Assembly: GCA_013339895.1 (NCBI GenBank)
Contig: JABACO010000008.1
Span: forward strand, 10,011,403-10,075,402
DNA from: Ephydatia muelleri
Taxonomy: Eukaryota; Porifera; Demospongiae; Spongillida; Spongillidae
DNA: 64,000 bases
Direction: 5' to 3'
The first letter of the stretch is position 1; every line of letters starts with the position of its first letter. Positions 23,816 to 35,658 of this stretch are shown piece after piece. The notes beneath the pieces are model-generated. The model did not search any database. It saw only the letters and a list, made by a program, of their open reading frames with translations, and was not told the origin of the DNA. Both the position numbers and the translations under genes were made by a program.

Positions 23816-26561
23816 GTGTGTTGTGCGTGTGTTGTGTGTGTTGCATGTATGTGTGGTGTGTGTGTTTTTTGTGTGTGTTGTGTGTGCATTGTGTGCAGGT
23901 GCAGGTGCAGGGGATCAGGTGATGTGATGTGCCTGGTAGAAACATCTTGTGTCTTCTCTACTGTAGGAGATTGAGTTTAGAAAGGCTGAGCAGCCATGGC
24001 AGAGACAAGCTGTTCTCCTATTAGAGTTGACAGAGGAACAGAAGGAGACCCAGGAGGTCTTCCGCAAGTTTCGGAGTATTCTGAACAGGTTGACTCCTCA
24101 GAAGTTAACCGAACTAGCAGATGCAACACTGCAACTGAAGATCAACACAGAGGAGAGGCTGAGAGGGGTGGTTGACCTGATCTTCACAAGAGTAAGCTAA
24201 ACACTACACAAGTGAATTATTGATCATTGGCATCCGAAGGTATTTAACATCGTCCTGGCAAAACCATTTAAAGTGGGTGGGGCCTGAGGCATGTGACTTA
24301 TAGTTATGCATTCCATCCTATGGGTATGTATGGATTGAATTGGTACCATTTCAATTTATTCATACTGATAGGATGGATGTAGATGCTGGAAGGGTATCAT
24401 TCCTGCCACCTGGTTATGTAGAAACATGGCCAGACTTGTATGCACACACGGCTGGGATAGCTTTGCTACAGTACATTTTTCTTTTTTTAAACTTCCAAAA
24501 CCAAGAGCCTGTGTAAGTTTAAATTTTGAATAGCTGGAAGTAGCTGTGAGATTAACAATTGATGCACTACAAAGTAAGTAATGATTGTAACAATAATTGA
24601 ATAATGTGTATTTAATATATAAAAGTACACCTTCAATCAAATAAGAGCATTAAGTATCAGGACCCACACTTCTAGTGGACCTCTAGTAGGACTGGCCAGT
24701 TGGTAGGGTTTCTGATTGTGCGTTATATTATAATGAAGTGGTGACTCCATCTGTCCATTGGCATGTAATCCATCAACATTTCTATTTTTATGGTACATGT
24801 ACATATACTGATAGGTCATCACAGAAACCATGTATAGTGGTGAAGTGTATGCCAATCTTTGTCAAGTTCTGGGACCATTTGATGTTGAAACTGTAAATGC
24901 AAAAGGAAAACTTAAGACCATCACTTTCAAGCGCCTTTTGCTGAGTAAGTGTGAGCAAGAATTCTTGAAGGACATGCAGGAGGATGAGGAGAGGGAGGCC
25001 ATGCAGAAGGGAGTAGAGACAGCAGAGACAGTGAGCCATGTGACCATCACATGGGGTATTGGGGTGACCTTGTCTCTCTCAGGAGGAGATAAGGAAACAG
25101 CGACAGATGGAACTGGAAGCAGCTGGGATGGCATCTAGACAGCGAATGCTAGGCAACATCAGGTTCATTGGAGAGCTGTATAAGCTGAAGGTAGTAGGGG
25201 TGTTAAGGGGTGTGGCTTTGGACCTTGAGGGTAAGTTGGTGTTTCCATAGATGCTGTCAGAATCCACCATACATGAGTGTATGATCAGATTGTTGAAGTC
25301 TTCATCCAATGAAAAATCACTGGAGTGTTTTGCAAAGCTCATGACAATAACAGGCACAGAACTGGACAAGGAGGAAGCTAAGGTATGGAATGCGTGTGTA
25401 CCCAGGACATCACAAATAAGATAGTGAAATGTGACTTGGTAGCAATTCTATTTAATGATCATTATGGAGTTATTGTTACATATTTATTGTGATAGTGGTA
25501 CAAAACATTATAATTACAATTGCAATGTTAGTCCAACATGAGACTGTGTCCATGGTGACTGGAGCTGGCAGTACCAGTAGTCTGTGACATCAGGTGCTGT
25601 AGTACACAACAGAGTATGCAGAAAACCCATGGCCAAAACACTATCAGACATGGTAAAAGTAAATGTATTTTATGGTGAAGACATATGTGCAAAGATAAAG
25701 ACAAGTGTTTAGTGCACCTGTACTTTAAGCATGTTCCTGATATGCTATTGTTTGGCCACTCACATTTGACTGCATTTCTGGTAGTCATCAGCCAGGCAGT
25801 GCCTTATCACAGCAACAGTCCCTGGATATAATCTATACAGACATGTCTCGAGATTCATCTGCTCATTATTCTATAACCATGGAAGAGCCTTTCCATACCA
25901 TATTCTTTGATGTTGAAAATACGCTGAATCAAAGTTACATGTAAATTAAAATACACACAGTGCAGCAGTGGCATTGAGGAGGGTTAGTTACATATGACCT
26001 CAACAAGCAAATTCAGGCGTGAATATAAATTTAAAATACTGAGAGAATATTGTTGTGATTTACTCATCTGTAGCAAGAACCATACTAGTGACGACTGCAA
26101 TAAAGCAGGGTACTATTGTACATCATCACACTCTCAAAACTTGTGTAATTGTGATCATCCCCACCTTTATCCCTTTACAGCTAGAGATGGACATTTATTT
26201 TAGCAGAGTGAATGACATCATCAAGAAACGAAAGATCTCCAAACGAGTTCAGTTTGTACTTCAAGATGTGGTGGACCTCAGGGACAACCAGTGGGTGCCA
26301 CGGAAACGGCAAGACACCGAAGTGAAGACAATTGATCAGATCCATCGTGAGGCAGAGGATGAGGAACAGATGACCAAACAGCTGGCATCCCAGTATATTG
26401 GAGGAGATGGTGGAGATGAAAGAAAGGTAGGTGTGAGGGGTTAGGGAATGGTTCTTGACACCACCATTCATAATCTTCTCAGGGAAGCATACAAGTGGAG
26501 AGTCGAAAGATCATTCCTCAAAATCCCCATTCTGCACTTGAGGTGAGTTTGGAATTTATAC

Positions 26562-26620
<59 letters not shown>

Positions 26621-26626
26621 GGGTGT

Positions 26627-26662
<36 letters not shown>

Positions 26663-29600
26663 GGATGTGTGTGTAGTTGTGTGTGCAGGGGGTTGTGTAC
26701 AATGGTGTGAGAGAAATCAGGTGATGTGATATAAGTAGCAGAAACATCTTGTGTCTTCTCTACTGTAAAAGGTTAAGTTGAGAAAGGCTGAGCAGCCATG
26801 GCAGAGGCAAGCTGTTCTCCAATTAGAGTTGACAGACAAACAGAAGGAGACCCAGGAGGTCTTCCGCAAGTTCCGGAGTATTCTGAACAGATTGACACCT
26901 CAGAATGTAACCAAACTAGCAGATGCAACATGCCAACTGAAGATCAACACAGAGGAGAGGCTGAGAGGGGTGGTTGACATGATCTTCACAAGAGTAAGTT
27001 AAACACTACACAGCTATTCATCACACAGTGACCTTGTGGACTCACTGGCAGGCCATTGCAGAAACCGTGTACAGTGAAGTGTACATCGATGTCTGTCGAA
27101 TTCTGTTCCCATGGGGTGTTGCAACTGTAGTTGCAAGACAAAATTGTCCGGCCATCGTTTTCAGATGTGTTTTGTTAACCAAGTGTCAGGAGGAGTTTGA
27201 GAAGGACAAGCAGGAGGATGAGGAGAGGAAGACCATGCAGAAGGGAGTAGAGACAGCAGAGACAGTGAGTCATGTGACCATCACATGGGGTATTGGGGTG
27301 ACCTTGTCTCTCTCAGGAGGAGATAAGGAAACAGCAACATATGGAACTGGAAGCAGCTGAGATGGCATCTAGACAGCGAATGCTAACCAGCATCAGATTC
27401 ATTGGAGAGCTATATAAGCTTAAGGTAACAAGAAATCCCGAAGTGAATGTTTTTGTTCCTTCTTGCATTGGTTTTGGTTCACTACATTGATTCAGGGTTC
27501 TCATGGAATCACTGACTCTCATAGTTTTTTTTTGAAGTTGAAGGTAATAGAGGTGTGAAGGGGTGCGGCTTTGGATCTAAAGATACCTGTTGTTTCCTAA
27601 GACACTGTCTGAATCCATCATGCATGAGTGTATGAGAAGATTCCGAAAGTCATCATCCGATGAAAAGTCACTGGAGTGTTTTGCTATGCTGATGACAGTA
27701 ACAGGCAAAGAACTGGACAAGGAAAAGACTAAGGTATGATGGGTCTGTGTAATGTGTGCAAGCAGTGACATCACAGATAAGATAGAGGTCTCCCTAGTAT
27801 TAAGATTATGGCAAATTTTTATTACCTAAAGATTGTACACTCTATTATTAATGTGCATTCGTCAATCATCAACTAAATACAGCTGTATACATTGCACCTT
27901 TTGTACATGTGTGTCTGTTTTCAATGAATGTTCATAACCTGGTTTTAGTATCAGCATGGATTGGTAAACTATGATGTGAAGTATTGCACTGGTTTGGAGA
28001 AACATTTTAGCAAAGCCATCATCACATTTACACACTTATTGCAGAAACCATGCTACTCCTGCAAATATGCAAGGAGGAATAGCTCCCTAATTTGTCTGGG
28101 ACTTGATTAGTGGTGAAATTTTGCTATATTTGCATGCAAAGTAATGGAAAGGTCACCTTTACTGTTCCATTCTTACAATTGCTACAATTGTCTTTTATTT
28201 GAGTACAGAGTCTTAAGTTATTAGATGCACACAAATAGTTAGTTCCGTGAGCCTTCCTGTATAAACATTGGGCAGAATAATGCTAAATCTCTACTGAATG
28301 TATTTGTAATGTTAAACGGACTAGAAAGCAAATGTCTTTTTTCTTGGTGAATTTGCAGTGGTTAATCTATTGCAAATGGATAGTCAATAAGAATGTACTA
28401 TACAATACCAATAAACATTACTGTGATGCTCTCAGTTAGCAACTGGTTAGCAAATAAAGTTATAAACTCGCCATAGTTAGCAGTTGCAGTCTAGAAAGAG
28501 ATTAACACTATAATTAACTGCCATCCAGTTGCAGTAGTAGCTTGGTGCCATTGTTATAAATGCAGTATGATGGTAACACACTTGCATTTGGACATCTTTG
28601 GCAACAATAGTAGCTGGCAGTACCAGAAGTCTGTGACATCAGGTGTTGTAGTACATAACAGGAGTATGTACCCTGCATGATTGTTGCCATCAATACTGTA
28701 TATACACCTGTATGAATCTTGCTAAAGAAAGAGTACAGTCACATATTCTCTCTAATTTATGTTCAAACTTTGATTTGCTTTTTCAGGTCAAAGTAGTCAC
28801 TCTACCACCCCCAGCCCCTCCCCCCCCCCCGCCCCCAACCTTCCACCAACTTTTCTCACCTGTAATTCTAAATGTAGAGATGGAAAATGAATCATTGCAA
28901 ACCATTGCCTTCATTTGCAATCACGGGGATAATAATATGGCGCGCCGTACAGGACAAAATTGATCACTTGTAATCCGCGATGTTTTCTAGCCTAACAATG
29001 CCATCGATAAGTGATTTTAGCTAGCGATCGACTTTGAAAGGTTCAATTAATGGAGCAAAACTGGTCAGGACCGGTATATTCCATCATTGAAGTTTTACAG
29101 AAGGGAACCTTTAGGTTAGCAAGACAAGATAACTTGTCAAAACCATTGCTCAAAAATACAATATGGCACGTCTCAAGTTGTACAGATTGCTTTTTAAATA
29201 ATCCCCACCCTTTATTCCTTTACAGCTAGAGATAGACACCTATTTTAGTAAAGTGAATGACATCATCAAGAAAGGAAAGCTCTCCAAACGAGTTCAGTTT
29301 GTGCTTCAAGATGTGGTGGATCTCAGAGACAACAAGTGGGTACCACGGCAACGGCAAGACACCGAAGTGAAGACCATTGCCAAGCAGCCATGGCGGAGGA
29401 ACGCTGTTCTCCAATTAGAATTGACAGAGGAACAGGAGACCAGGGAGGTCTTCCGCAAGGTCCAGAGTATTCTGAACAGGTTGACACCTCAGAAGTTAAC
29501 CAAACTAGCTAAAGCAATACAGCAACTGAAGATCAACACAGAGGAGAGGCTGAGAGGGGTGGTTGACCTGATCTTCACAAGAGTAAGTTAAACACTACAC

Positions 29601-32600
29601 AGGTATTCATCACACAGTGACCTTGTGGACTTTCTGACAGGCCACTACAGAAATGACAAATTGTGAAGTGTACACCAATCTCTGTCGCGTTCTGGCTTCA
29701 TTGGCTGTTGAAACTGTAAATGCAGAAGGGAAACCTCAGGCTGTCACTTTCATTCGTCTTTTGGTGATCAAGTGTCAGCAGGAGTTTGAGAAGGATATGC
29801 AGGAGGATGAGGAGAGGAAGACCATGCAGAAGGGAGTAGAGACAGCAGAGACAGTGAGTCATGTGACCATCACATGGGGTATTGGGGTGACCTTGTCTCT
29901 CTCAGGAGGAGATAAGGAAACAACGACAGACGGCTCTGGAAGCAGCTGAGATGGCATCTAGACATCGGTCGCTAGGCAACATCAGGTTCATTGGAGAGCT
30001 GTATAATCTGAAGGTAGTAGGGGCATGACGGGGTGTGGCTTTGGACCTGAGGATAGCTGTTGTTTCATTATTAGATACTGTTTGAATCCACCATACATGA
30101 GTGCATGATCAGATTGTTGAAGTCTTCATCCAATGAAAAATCACTGGAGTGTTTTGCAAAGCTCATGACAGTAACAGGCACAGAACTGAACAAGGAGGAA
30201 GCTAAGGTATGGAATGTGCACATTTAAAGTTTTGACCTTTTGTTCAAACAATTCTTGACGTGGGTGTGTTCCCACCAGTAATTCTAATTGTAGAGAAGCG
30301 GGGAATGATAATGAATACAGCATGTGCTTCAATTCTCACATGTCGGGAAGTATATTTCCGTATCGATAGATTCTCAAGTTAAGCACAGACCAGTAATATG
30401 ATTGATGGACAAACTTGGTGTCTTACAAATGTGTGTAATGCCAAGGAGCTCTGAAACATGTCTCTTTATATGTAGTACATCATCTTTGCTATATAATACA
30501 CTTGTATGTGTCATGTTTTTTCTAGAATATTGCATGTCCCCCACTAACTCAAACTTCTCTTAAAAGCACAATAAACATTTCAAAGTGTCCCATGGTGTTG
30601 CCGTAAGAACTTTGTGCATGTGCAAGTGTTGCATAACAATTGTGTTACCTTATGCAGTCATGTAAATGTAGATGTGATTTTATAGGGAAATTGGTTTTTA
30701 AATAATTCCCACCCTTAATCCCTTTACAGCTAGAGATGGACACCTATTTTAGCACTGTGAATGACATCATCAAGAAAGGAAAGATCTCCAAACGAGTTCA
30801 GTTTGCACTTCAAGATGTGGTGGACCTCAGAGACAACCAGTGGGTGCCACGGCAACGGCAGAACACCAAATTGAAGAAGGCTGAGCAGCCATGGCAGAGG
30901 CAAGCTGTTCTCCAATTAGATTTGACAGAGGAACGGAAGAAGACACAGGATCTCTTTTGCAAGTTTCGAAGTGTTTTGAACAGGTTGACTCCTCAGAAGC
31001 TAACCAAACTGGTAGATGCAACACTGCAACTGAATATCAACACAGAGGAGAGGCTGAGAGGGGTGGTTGACATGATCTTCACAAGAGTAAGTTATATTCT
31101 GGAAGTGTTATCACCTCAGCAACCTTGTGAACTTACGGACAGGCCATCACAGAAACCATGTACAGTGAAGTGTACACCAATTTCTGTTGTGTTCTGTTAC
31201 CATTTTGTATGGAAACCATTAACGCAGAACGGAAACCTGAAACCATCACTTTTAGACGTCTGTTGCTGACCAAGTGTCAGCAGGAGTTTGAGAAGGACAA
31301 GCAGGAGGATGAGGAGAGGGAGACCATGCAGAAGGGAGTAGAGACAGCAGAGACAGTGAGTCATGTGACCATCACATGGGGTATTGTAGGGACCTTGTCT
31401 CTCTCAGGAGGAGATAAGGAAACAACGACAGATGGAACTGGAAGCAGCTGAGATGGCATCTAGACAGCGAATGCTAGGCAGCATCAGATTCATTGGAGAA
31501 CTGTATAAGCTGAAGGTAACAAGAAATAATGAAAAATTTTCTATCTTGCCCACTTTTCCTAAGTGAATGTTTTGTTCCCTTGTTTCATTGGCTTGGTTCA
31601 CTGCATTGTTTCAGGGTTCTCATGGAATCACAGCCTCTTGCGGTTTTATTCGTACGTTAAAGGTAATAGAGGTGTTAAGGGTGTGGCTTTGGCCCTGAGG
31701 ATCATCATTGTTTCCATAGACGCTGTCTGAATCCATCATGCATGAGTGTATGAGAAGATTCCGAAAGACGTCATCTGATGAAAAATCACTGGAGTGTTTT
31801 GCAATGCTCATGACAGTAACTGGCAAAGAACTGGACAAGGAAAAGACTAAGGTTTGTGATGCTACTGTATGTAAAGTGTCTGGAACAATGACATGACAGA
31901 TTATGAGTTCTCCCAGGTACAGCTATATTATGGCAAATTTTATTATCTGCAGATTGTATACTTCATTAACATGCTTTCGACAACTTAATAATACAGCTGT
32001 ATATATTTCACCTTTTGTATATGTGTGTCTGTTTTAAACAAATGTTCAAAACCTGCAGCTGGTTTTAGTATGAGCAGTATTGTTCTGAGAAACGTTTAAA
32101 CATAGAGAAGTGGAAGTGGAGAATTGAATGATCAAATCAGTAGTGGACACAGCAGTGCTTGGAGTTTAGGAATCCAAGCAGTGGATTAATGATGTGGTGT
32201 GTATTGCCAAACAAATAAGACTCACACTTGTCATGAAGTATATTTCCATTTAGATATCAACCAGAATCGCCAACTTATAGTACACTAACTTAAAATAAAA
32301 AAACTGCCTGGCAGGAAGCCACCAGAAATGCAATCAATTTGAGTGGCGGGTCATTTCATGTCAAGTCAGCCAACATATGCACCTCATGTTCCAAATTTGG
32401 GTCAATTTTTCCATATATATTGGTCTTCATATGAGTTCACATTTCCCAATTTTGTATGTCCATAACCTTAATGGTTGTAGGAATATGCGACGTTGAATAA
32501 TTAATTAGTTTGCTGATAAGCTCAACTTTGCAATGCAATAACTTGATCCACACTACAAGTACAGTTACATGTTGGGCATCAAATCAGAGGTCATGATACC

Positions 32601-34934
32601 TAGAATCAATGTATGATAAGCATTTTGGTGGGAAATGAAAGGGTTAAACAGACAATGGTTCCACAGCACTGATTACATAATTACTGTATGAAGAAGGTTG
32701 ATAATCATCAAATAAATTTAACCACATTAAGTGGAAACCTAAGCTACACCTTTCTACAAAATAAAAACGTTGATTATCAATAACCCCTGCTCTCAGTGAA
32801 TTGTTTTATGCTTGGCAGCCATTTTGGGTTGATATCACAGAGAGGCGTTACAATATAACCACCGGTTATCAAAACCAATTTAACAACCTTGGTAGTGTTG
32901 TTAAATTGGTTATGACAACTGTGGTTATATTGTTATATAACCTACTCTCTGTTATATCAACCCAGAATGGCTGCCAAGCATAAAACAATTCACTCAGAGC
33001 AGGGGTTATTGTTTAACATGTAACTGTACTTGTAGTGTGGATCAAGTTATTGCATTGCAAAGTTGAGCTTATCAGCAAACTAATTAATTATTCAATGTTG
33101 CGTTATCCTACAACCATTAAGGTTATTATCATACAAAATTGGGAAATGTGAACTCGTATGAAGACCAACATATATGGAAAAATTGAGCCAAATTTGGAAC
33201 ATGAGGTGCATATGTTGGCTGAAATGACCCTGGCCAAACTTTGTATCATATGTGTCTGAAGCCAAGGAACTCTGAAAACATGTTATTATATGTCCTACAC
33301 CATCTTTAATAATACTGCATAAATATTTGTCATGTGTTTTTTAGTGTTTTAATTGTCCCACTAACTCAAACTTCTTTTGAAATCACAAGTAACACTTCAA
33401 ACTATTTCTATAAGAGTTTTGTGCAATTGTTATGCTGCAAAACAATTGTTACATTTGCAGTCATATATATGTAAATGTTATTTATAGCGAAATTGCTTTT
33501 AAAAATAATAATCTCCAGCTTTGATCTATTTACAGCTAGAGATAGACACCTATTATAGCACTGTGAATGACATCATCAACAGGAGAACAATCTCGAAACG
33601 AGTTCAGTTTGTGCTTCAAGATGTGGTGGACCTCAGAGACAACAAGTGGGTACCACGGCAACGGCAAGATGCCAAAGTAAAGACCATTGATCAGATCCAT
33701 CGTGAGGCAGAGGATGAGGAACAGTTGACCAAACAATTGGCATCCCAATGCACTCGTGGAAATGGTAGAAGAAAGGTAGGTGTAGGGGACCAGTGTGAAT
33801 ATGGATGTGGAGGTTTTGGTTAGGATCATTATGAGTGTATGTGTGTTAAGTGATGATAATGATGTAATTGGTGTTTATTCACCCCCTTGCCTGTGTGTGC
33901 ACATGCCTCTAGCATGGACTCTTGCATGGGAGAAAGGTTGCCACTCCACAATCACCACATTCAGTCTCTCTTGAAGATCTTACTGCAAGGCTGGGATTTG
34001 CAAATGTCTCCAACAATGAGATATTGAAGTGGATTGAGAGAGTATGTGTGAAGTGGTTCATCCCCAGCCTCTCTGATCTAATGACATCTTCCCACTCAAC
34101 CTACCCTCATCTACCCTCTCACCCTCACCCTCACCTACTCAAGTGTCCTTTGTTATTTCCCTCTTCACAGAGCTGCACACCAGAGGAGTGTAGGTCACCC
34201 ACCTTCATCACAACCCTCACCACTGCTATGGTACAGGGGGCAGTGACAGGTGAGGACACACTAGGAAGGCCTGACAACCCTGTATGATGCTACCACAATA
34301 TGTGCTTGTGTTGCAGGTAAAGGTTCCAATGCTCATTTAGCTAGAGATTTGTTTGAGACAAGGCTGGAAATTCTGACAGAATATGTCAACTCAGATGAAA
34401 AATTAGAGTTGGAGGTTCTGTTGGCCCTGGAAATGGCAGTGGCCAAACTGGACCATCCTCCCAGTGAGCCTCTAAGGGTTATCATGATGCATGATTAAGG
34501 GCTGCAGGGTGGGAGTGAGCCGTTATGCTACTAGGCTATGAGATTACTTGTGGCTTGGTGCTTATGTGATGAAGTGATTGTGTGGTATGGGAGGGTGCTT
34601 GTTGGTGTGGGAGGCACTTTTATAATTTTCTAGCCTTGGTGTGTGGGAGGGTGTTGGTGTGGTGTGGTATTGTTTGGTGCCAAGATAGTTAGCTTGTGCT
34701 GGTGATGTTTAGTGTCTTGTATCTACAGAGCTCCTGTATCAGATGTTCAATGCAGTGTATGATTGTGAGGTGGTCGGAGAGAACTCTTGCTACACGTGGA
34801 GGGACCGTGCACAGGAGGGGGTGGAGGGGAAGGGCACAGCCGTCATGTCTGTAAAGGCCTTCTTCGATTGGTTGGAGAGTGCAGCCAGGGAATCTGACCA
34901 CCCTGAAGGCACCTCTGGAAAGAGACAGGCATGA
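20133..34934 (+). CDS. EIF4G-like: Gene B: eIF4G-like protein with MA3, four MIF4G domains and W2
   Basis: Exons: 20133-20209, 20268-20295, 20710-20820, 21035-21739, 22215-22387, 22561-22852, 23056-23070, 23552-23638, 23694-23753, 23967-24191, 24815-25030, 25083-25190, 25251-25382, 26181-26426, 26483-26542, 26772-26993, 27052-27264, 27317-27424, 27602-27733, 29226-29582, 29641-29853, 29906-30013, 30075-30206, 30730-31086, 31143-31355, 31408-31515, 31720-31851, 33536-33775, 33913-34041, 34171-34249, 34317-34463, 34729-34934. Lengths and phases fit one frame of about 1876 residues. Approximate layout: N-terminus 1-290, MA3 300-462, MIF4G domains at 517-825, 846-1121, 1122-1391 and 1392-1690, W2 1691-1876. 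eIF4G bridges eIF4E, eIF4A and eIF3 on capped mRNA; extra MIF4G copies could bind more eIF4A (inference). The 15-bp exon at 23056 is the weakest join. I see no exact YxxxxL eIF4E-binding motif. No transcript evidence is available to me. Confidence 0.75.
20710..21739 (+). other. Gene B N-terminal region: duplicated exon, Pro-rich repeats, basic patch
   Basis: Exon 20710-20820 ([20 protein letters not shown]) and the start of exon 21035-21739 ([20 protein letters not shown]) are tandem duplicates. The second exon continues with seven to eight degenerate copies of a decapeptide like [10 protein letters not shown]. It then has a basic run KKKRRRRKR and a hydrophilic segment leading to the start of MA3 ([16 protein letters not shown]). 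In eIF4G proteins this region is disordered and carries PABP and eIF4E contacts, but I cannot identify either site here. Confidence 0.7.
21700..22852 (+). other. MA3 domain of gene B
   Basis: The segments [54 protein letters not shown] and [20 protein letters not shown] align in order with the MA3 HEAT domain of animal eIF4G, which binds eIF4A. It lies upstream of all MIF4G exons, whereas in canonical eIF4G it lies downstream. The equivalent segment is missing from gene C. Confidence 0.85.
22412..22482. repeat. (TG)n microsatellite in an MA3 intron
   Basis: About 35 TG units directly downstream of the donor at 22388. Confidence 0.97.
22918..23006. repeat. (GATGGTGGT)n microsatellite
   Basis: A degenerate run of GATGGTGGT/GATGATGGT units in the intron after the second MA3 exon. 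Confidence 0.9.
23056..23159 (+). other. Alternative terminal exon with stop and AATAAA signal
   Basis: If the donor at 23071 is not used, the exon from 23056 reads [14 protein letters not shown] and stops at TGA (23098-23100). AATAAA follows at 23154-23159. This would give an N-terminus plus MA3 protein of about 476 residues. Use of the GAA|GTGAGG donor instead joins in frame to [18 protein letters not shown] at 23552. Both outcomes are plausible from sequence. Confidence 0.45.
23552..26426 (+). other. MIF4G domain 1 of gene B, with leader exons
   Basis: The leader exon at 23552-23638 ([18 protein letters not shown]) is a shortened copy of the exon that starts each MIF4G repeat. The domain proper covers exons 23967-26426 with [57 protein letters not shown] and [19 protein letters not shown]. 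This repeat has the fully separated exon set, including the [14 protein letters not shown] tail and its own linker exon (26483-26542). Confidence 0.85.
26563..26700. repeat. (TG)n-rich microsatellite
   Basis: An imperfect TG tract in the intron before MIF4G repeat 2. A similar tract lies at the equivalent intron position in MIF4G repeat 1 (23773-23900) and in gene C (46775-46930, 53956-54018), so the tract was duplicated along with the repeat. Confidence 0.95.
26772..29378 (+). other. MIF4G domain 2 of gene B
   Basis: Exons 26772-26993, 27052-27264, 27317-27424, 27602-27733 and the first part of 29226-29582. This is the most divergent copy in its second exon ([20 protein letters not shown] in place of the usual [11 protein letters not shown]). 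It ends [20 protein letters not shown] and runs directly into the next repeat inside the same exon. Confidence 0.8.
27734..29225 (+). other. Intron within MIF4G domain 2
   Basis: A 1.49-kb intron with no recognised gene. It contains a C-rich tract (28805-28840) and AT-rich sequence. The ORF at 28712-28963 is low-complexity at its centre and unsupported. Confidence 0.6.
29379..30880 (+). other. MIF4G domain 3 of gene B (starts in a fused exon)
   Basis: The second part of exon 29226-29582 ([19 protein letters not shown] onward), then 29641-29853, 29906-30013, 30075-30206 and the first part of 30730-31086. The exon at 29226 joins the end of repeat 2 to the start of repeat 3 without an intron and without the [13 protein letters not shown] tail or linker. 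Confidence 0.8.
30881..33775 (+). other. MIF4G domain 4 of gene B
   Basis: The second part of exon 30730-31086 ([20 protein letters not shown] onward), then 31143-31355, 31408-31515, 31720-31851 and 33536-33775. The final exon again has the full [12 protein letters not shown] tail, as in gene A, and leads into the W2 exons. Confidence 0.8.
32348..33230. mobile_element. 883-bp foldback element in an intron of gene B
   Basis: Termini GGGTCATTTCA and TGAAATGACCC. Long inverted arms pair 32348-32575 with about 33014-33230, and a second pair of inverted segments at about 32787-33010 meets almost head to head near 32891. A 4-bp direct repeat TGGC flanks it (32344-32347, 33231-33234). It has no transposase. 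Superfamily is not assigned. Confidence 0.7.
33913..34934 (+). other. W2 (eIF5C) domain of gene B
   Basis: Exons 33913-34041, 34171-34249, 34317-34463 and 34729-34934 encode [38 protein letters not shown], then the junction [19 protein letters not shown] and finally [17 protein letters not shown] before TGA. It matches the C-terminal HEAT domain of eIF4G and eIF2B-epsilon/eIF5. It differs from the gene A copy by only a few bases. Confidence 0.85.
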
Positions 34935-35650
34935 TTCTTTCTGTATGTCAATTACCATATTTAATCTTTACATGATCACACGTTACCCCTGGGGAATGTT
35001 CGTTCCCCAGGGGTAACGCACATTTGATAGCTTGTAACTTTTGCTTTTGTTCGACAATAAGTAATACACGGCCAGGATTTGGAATGCGATACGGATCCGG
35101 TTTCGCGAGCGTTACGTCGGCGATAAAATTGTAAAAATACGCCGGCGGTGGGTACCGCCAAAATTATTTGGCGTACAAAACGTGGTGTATCGCCGGCGTG
35201 TACGCCTTCAATACGCCAGCAATACGCCTCAGTACCCTATACGCCCTCAATACGTCGGCGTCATAGTTTTGAATGGTTTTTATTGCTCATCTAATTTTAA
35301 GCGTTAGACATACAATATACATTGAAGCAATATTTGTTATTGTTCCAGTTGTGTTCGAACACTGTTGTGTTCACACAAATCAGTTCCCTTTCCACTTGTG
35401 TAGCTTGGTCCTTTTCCAGCCATCAGCAGCGTGGATCACACTTATAAACAACAGAAACTGCATGCTTCAGACATGCTGCAGGAACAAGACGAATTATGCA
35501 TGTTTGTCCTCAAAAGCAGAGGACAATCGAAGTTGTTGATAACAGGTTTCTGTTGGGCATCCACAATGGGCTCCATGTCGCGTATTACACAGAAGGTTCC
35601 AATTTCGGCTTGAAATGAGCCACAAAAAGTTCCTGTTTCTAGCTGGAAAG
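34935..35650. repeat. Second copy of the intergenic repeat after the W2 domain
   Basis: Nearly identical to 1805-2520, including the perfect hairpin at 34981-35018. No gene is recognised. Confidence 0.7.
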
Positions 35651-35658
35651 TGAGAAAT

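Noticed and set aside
28712..28963. 83-codon ORF with a poly-Pro stretch
   Set aside because: The Pro run is a C-rich low-complexity tract in an intron of gene B, and the rest has no recognisable similarity.
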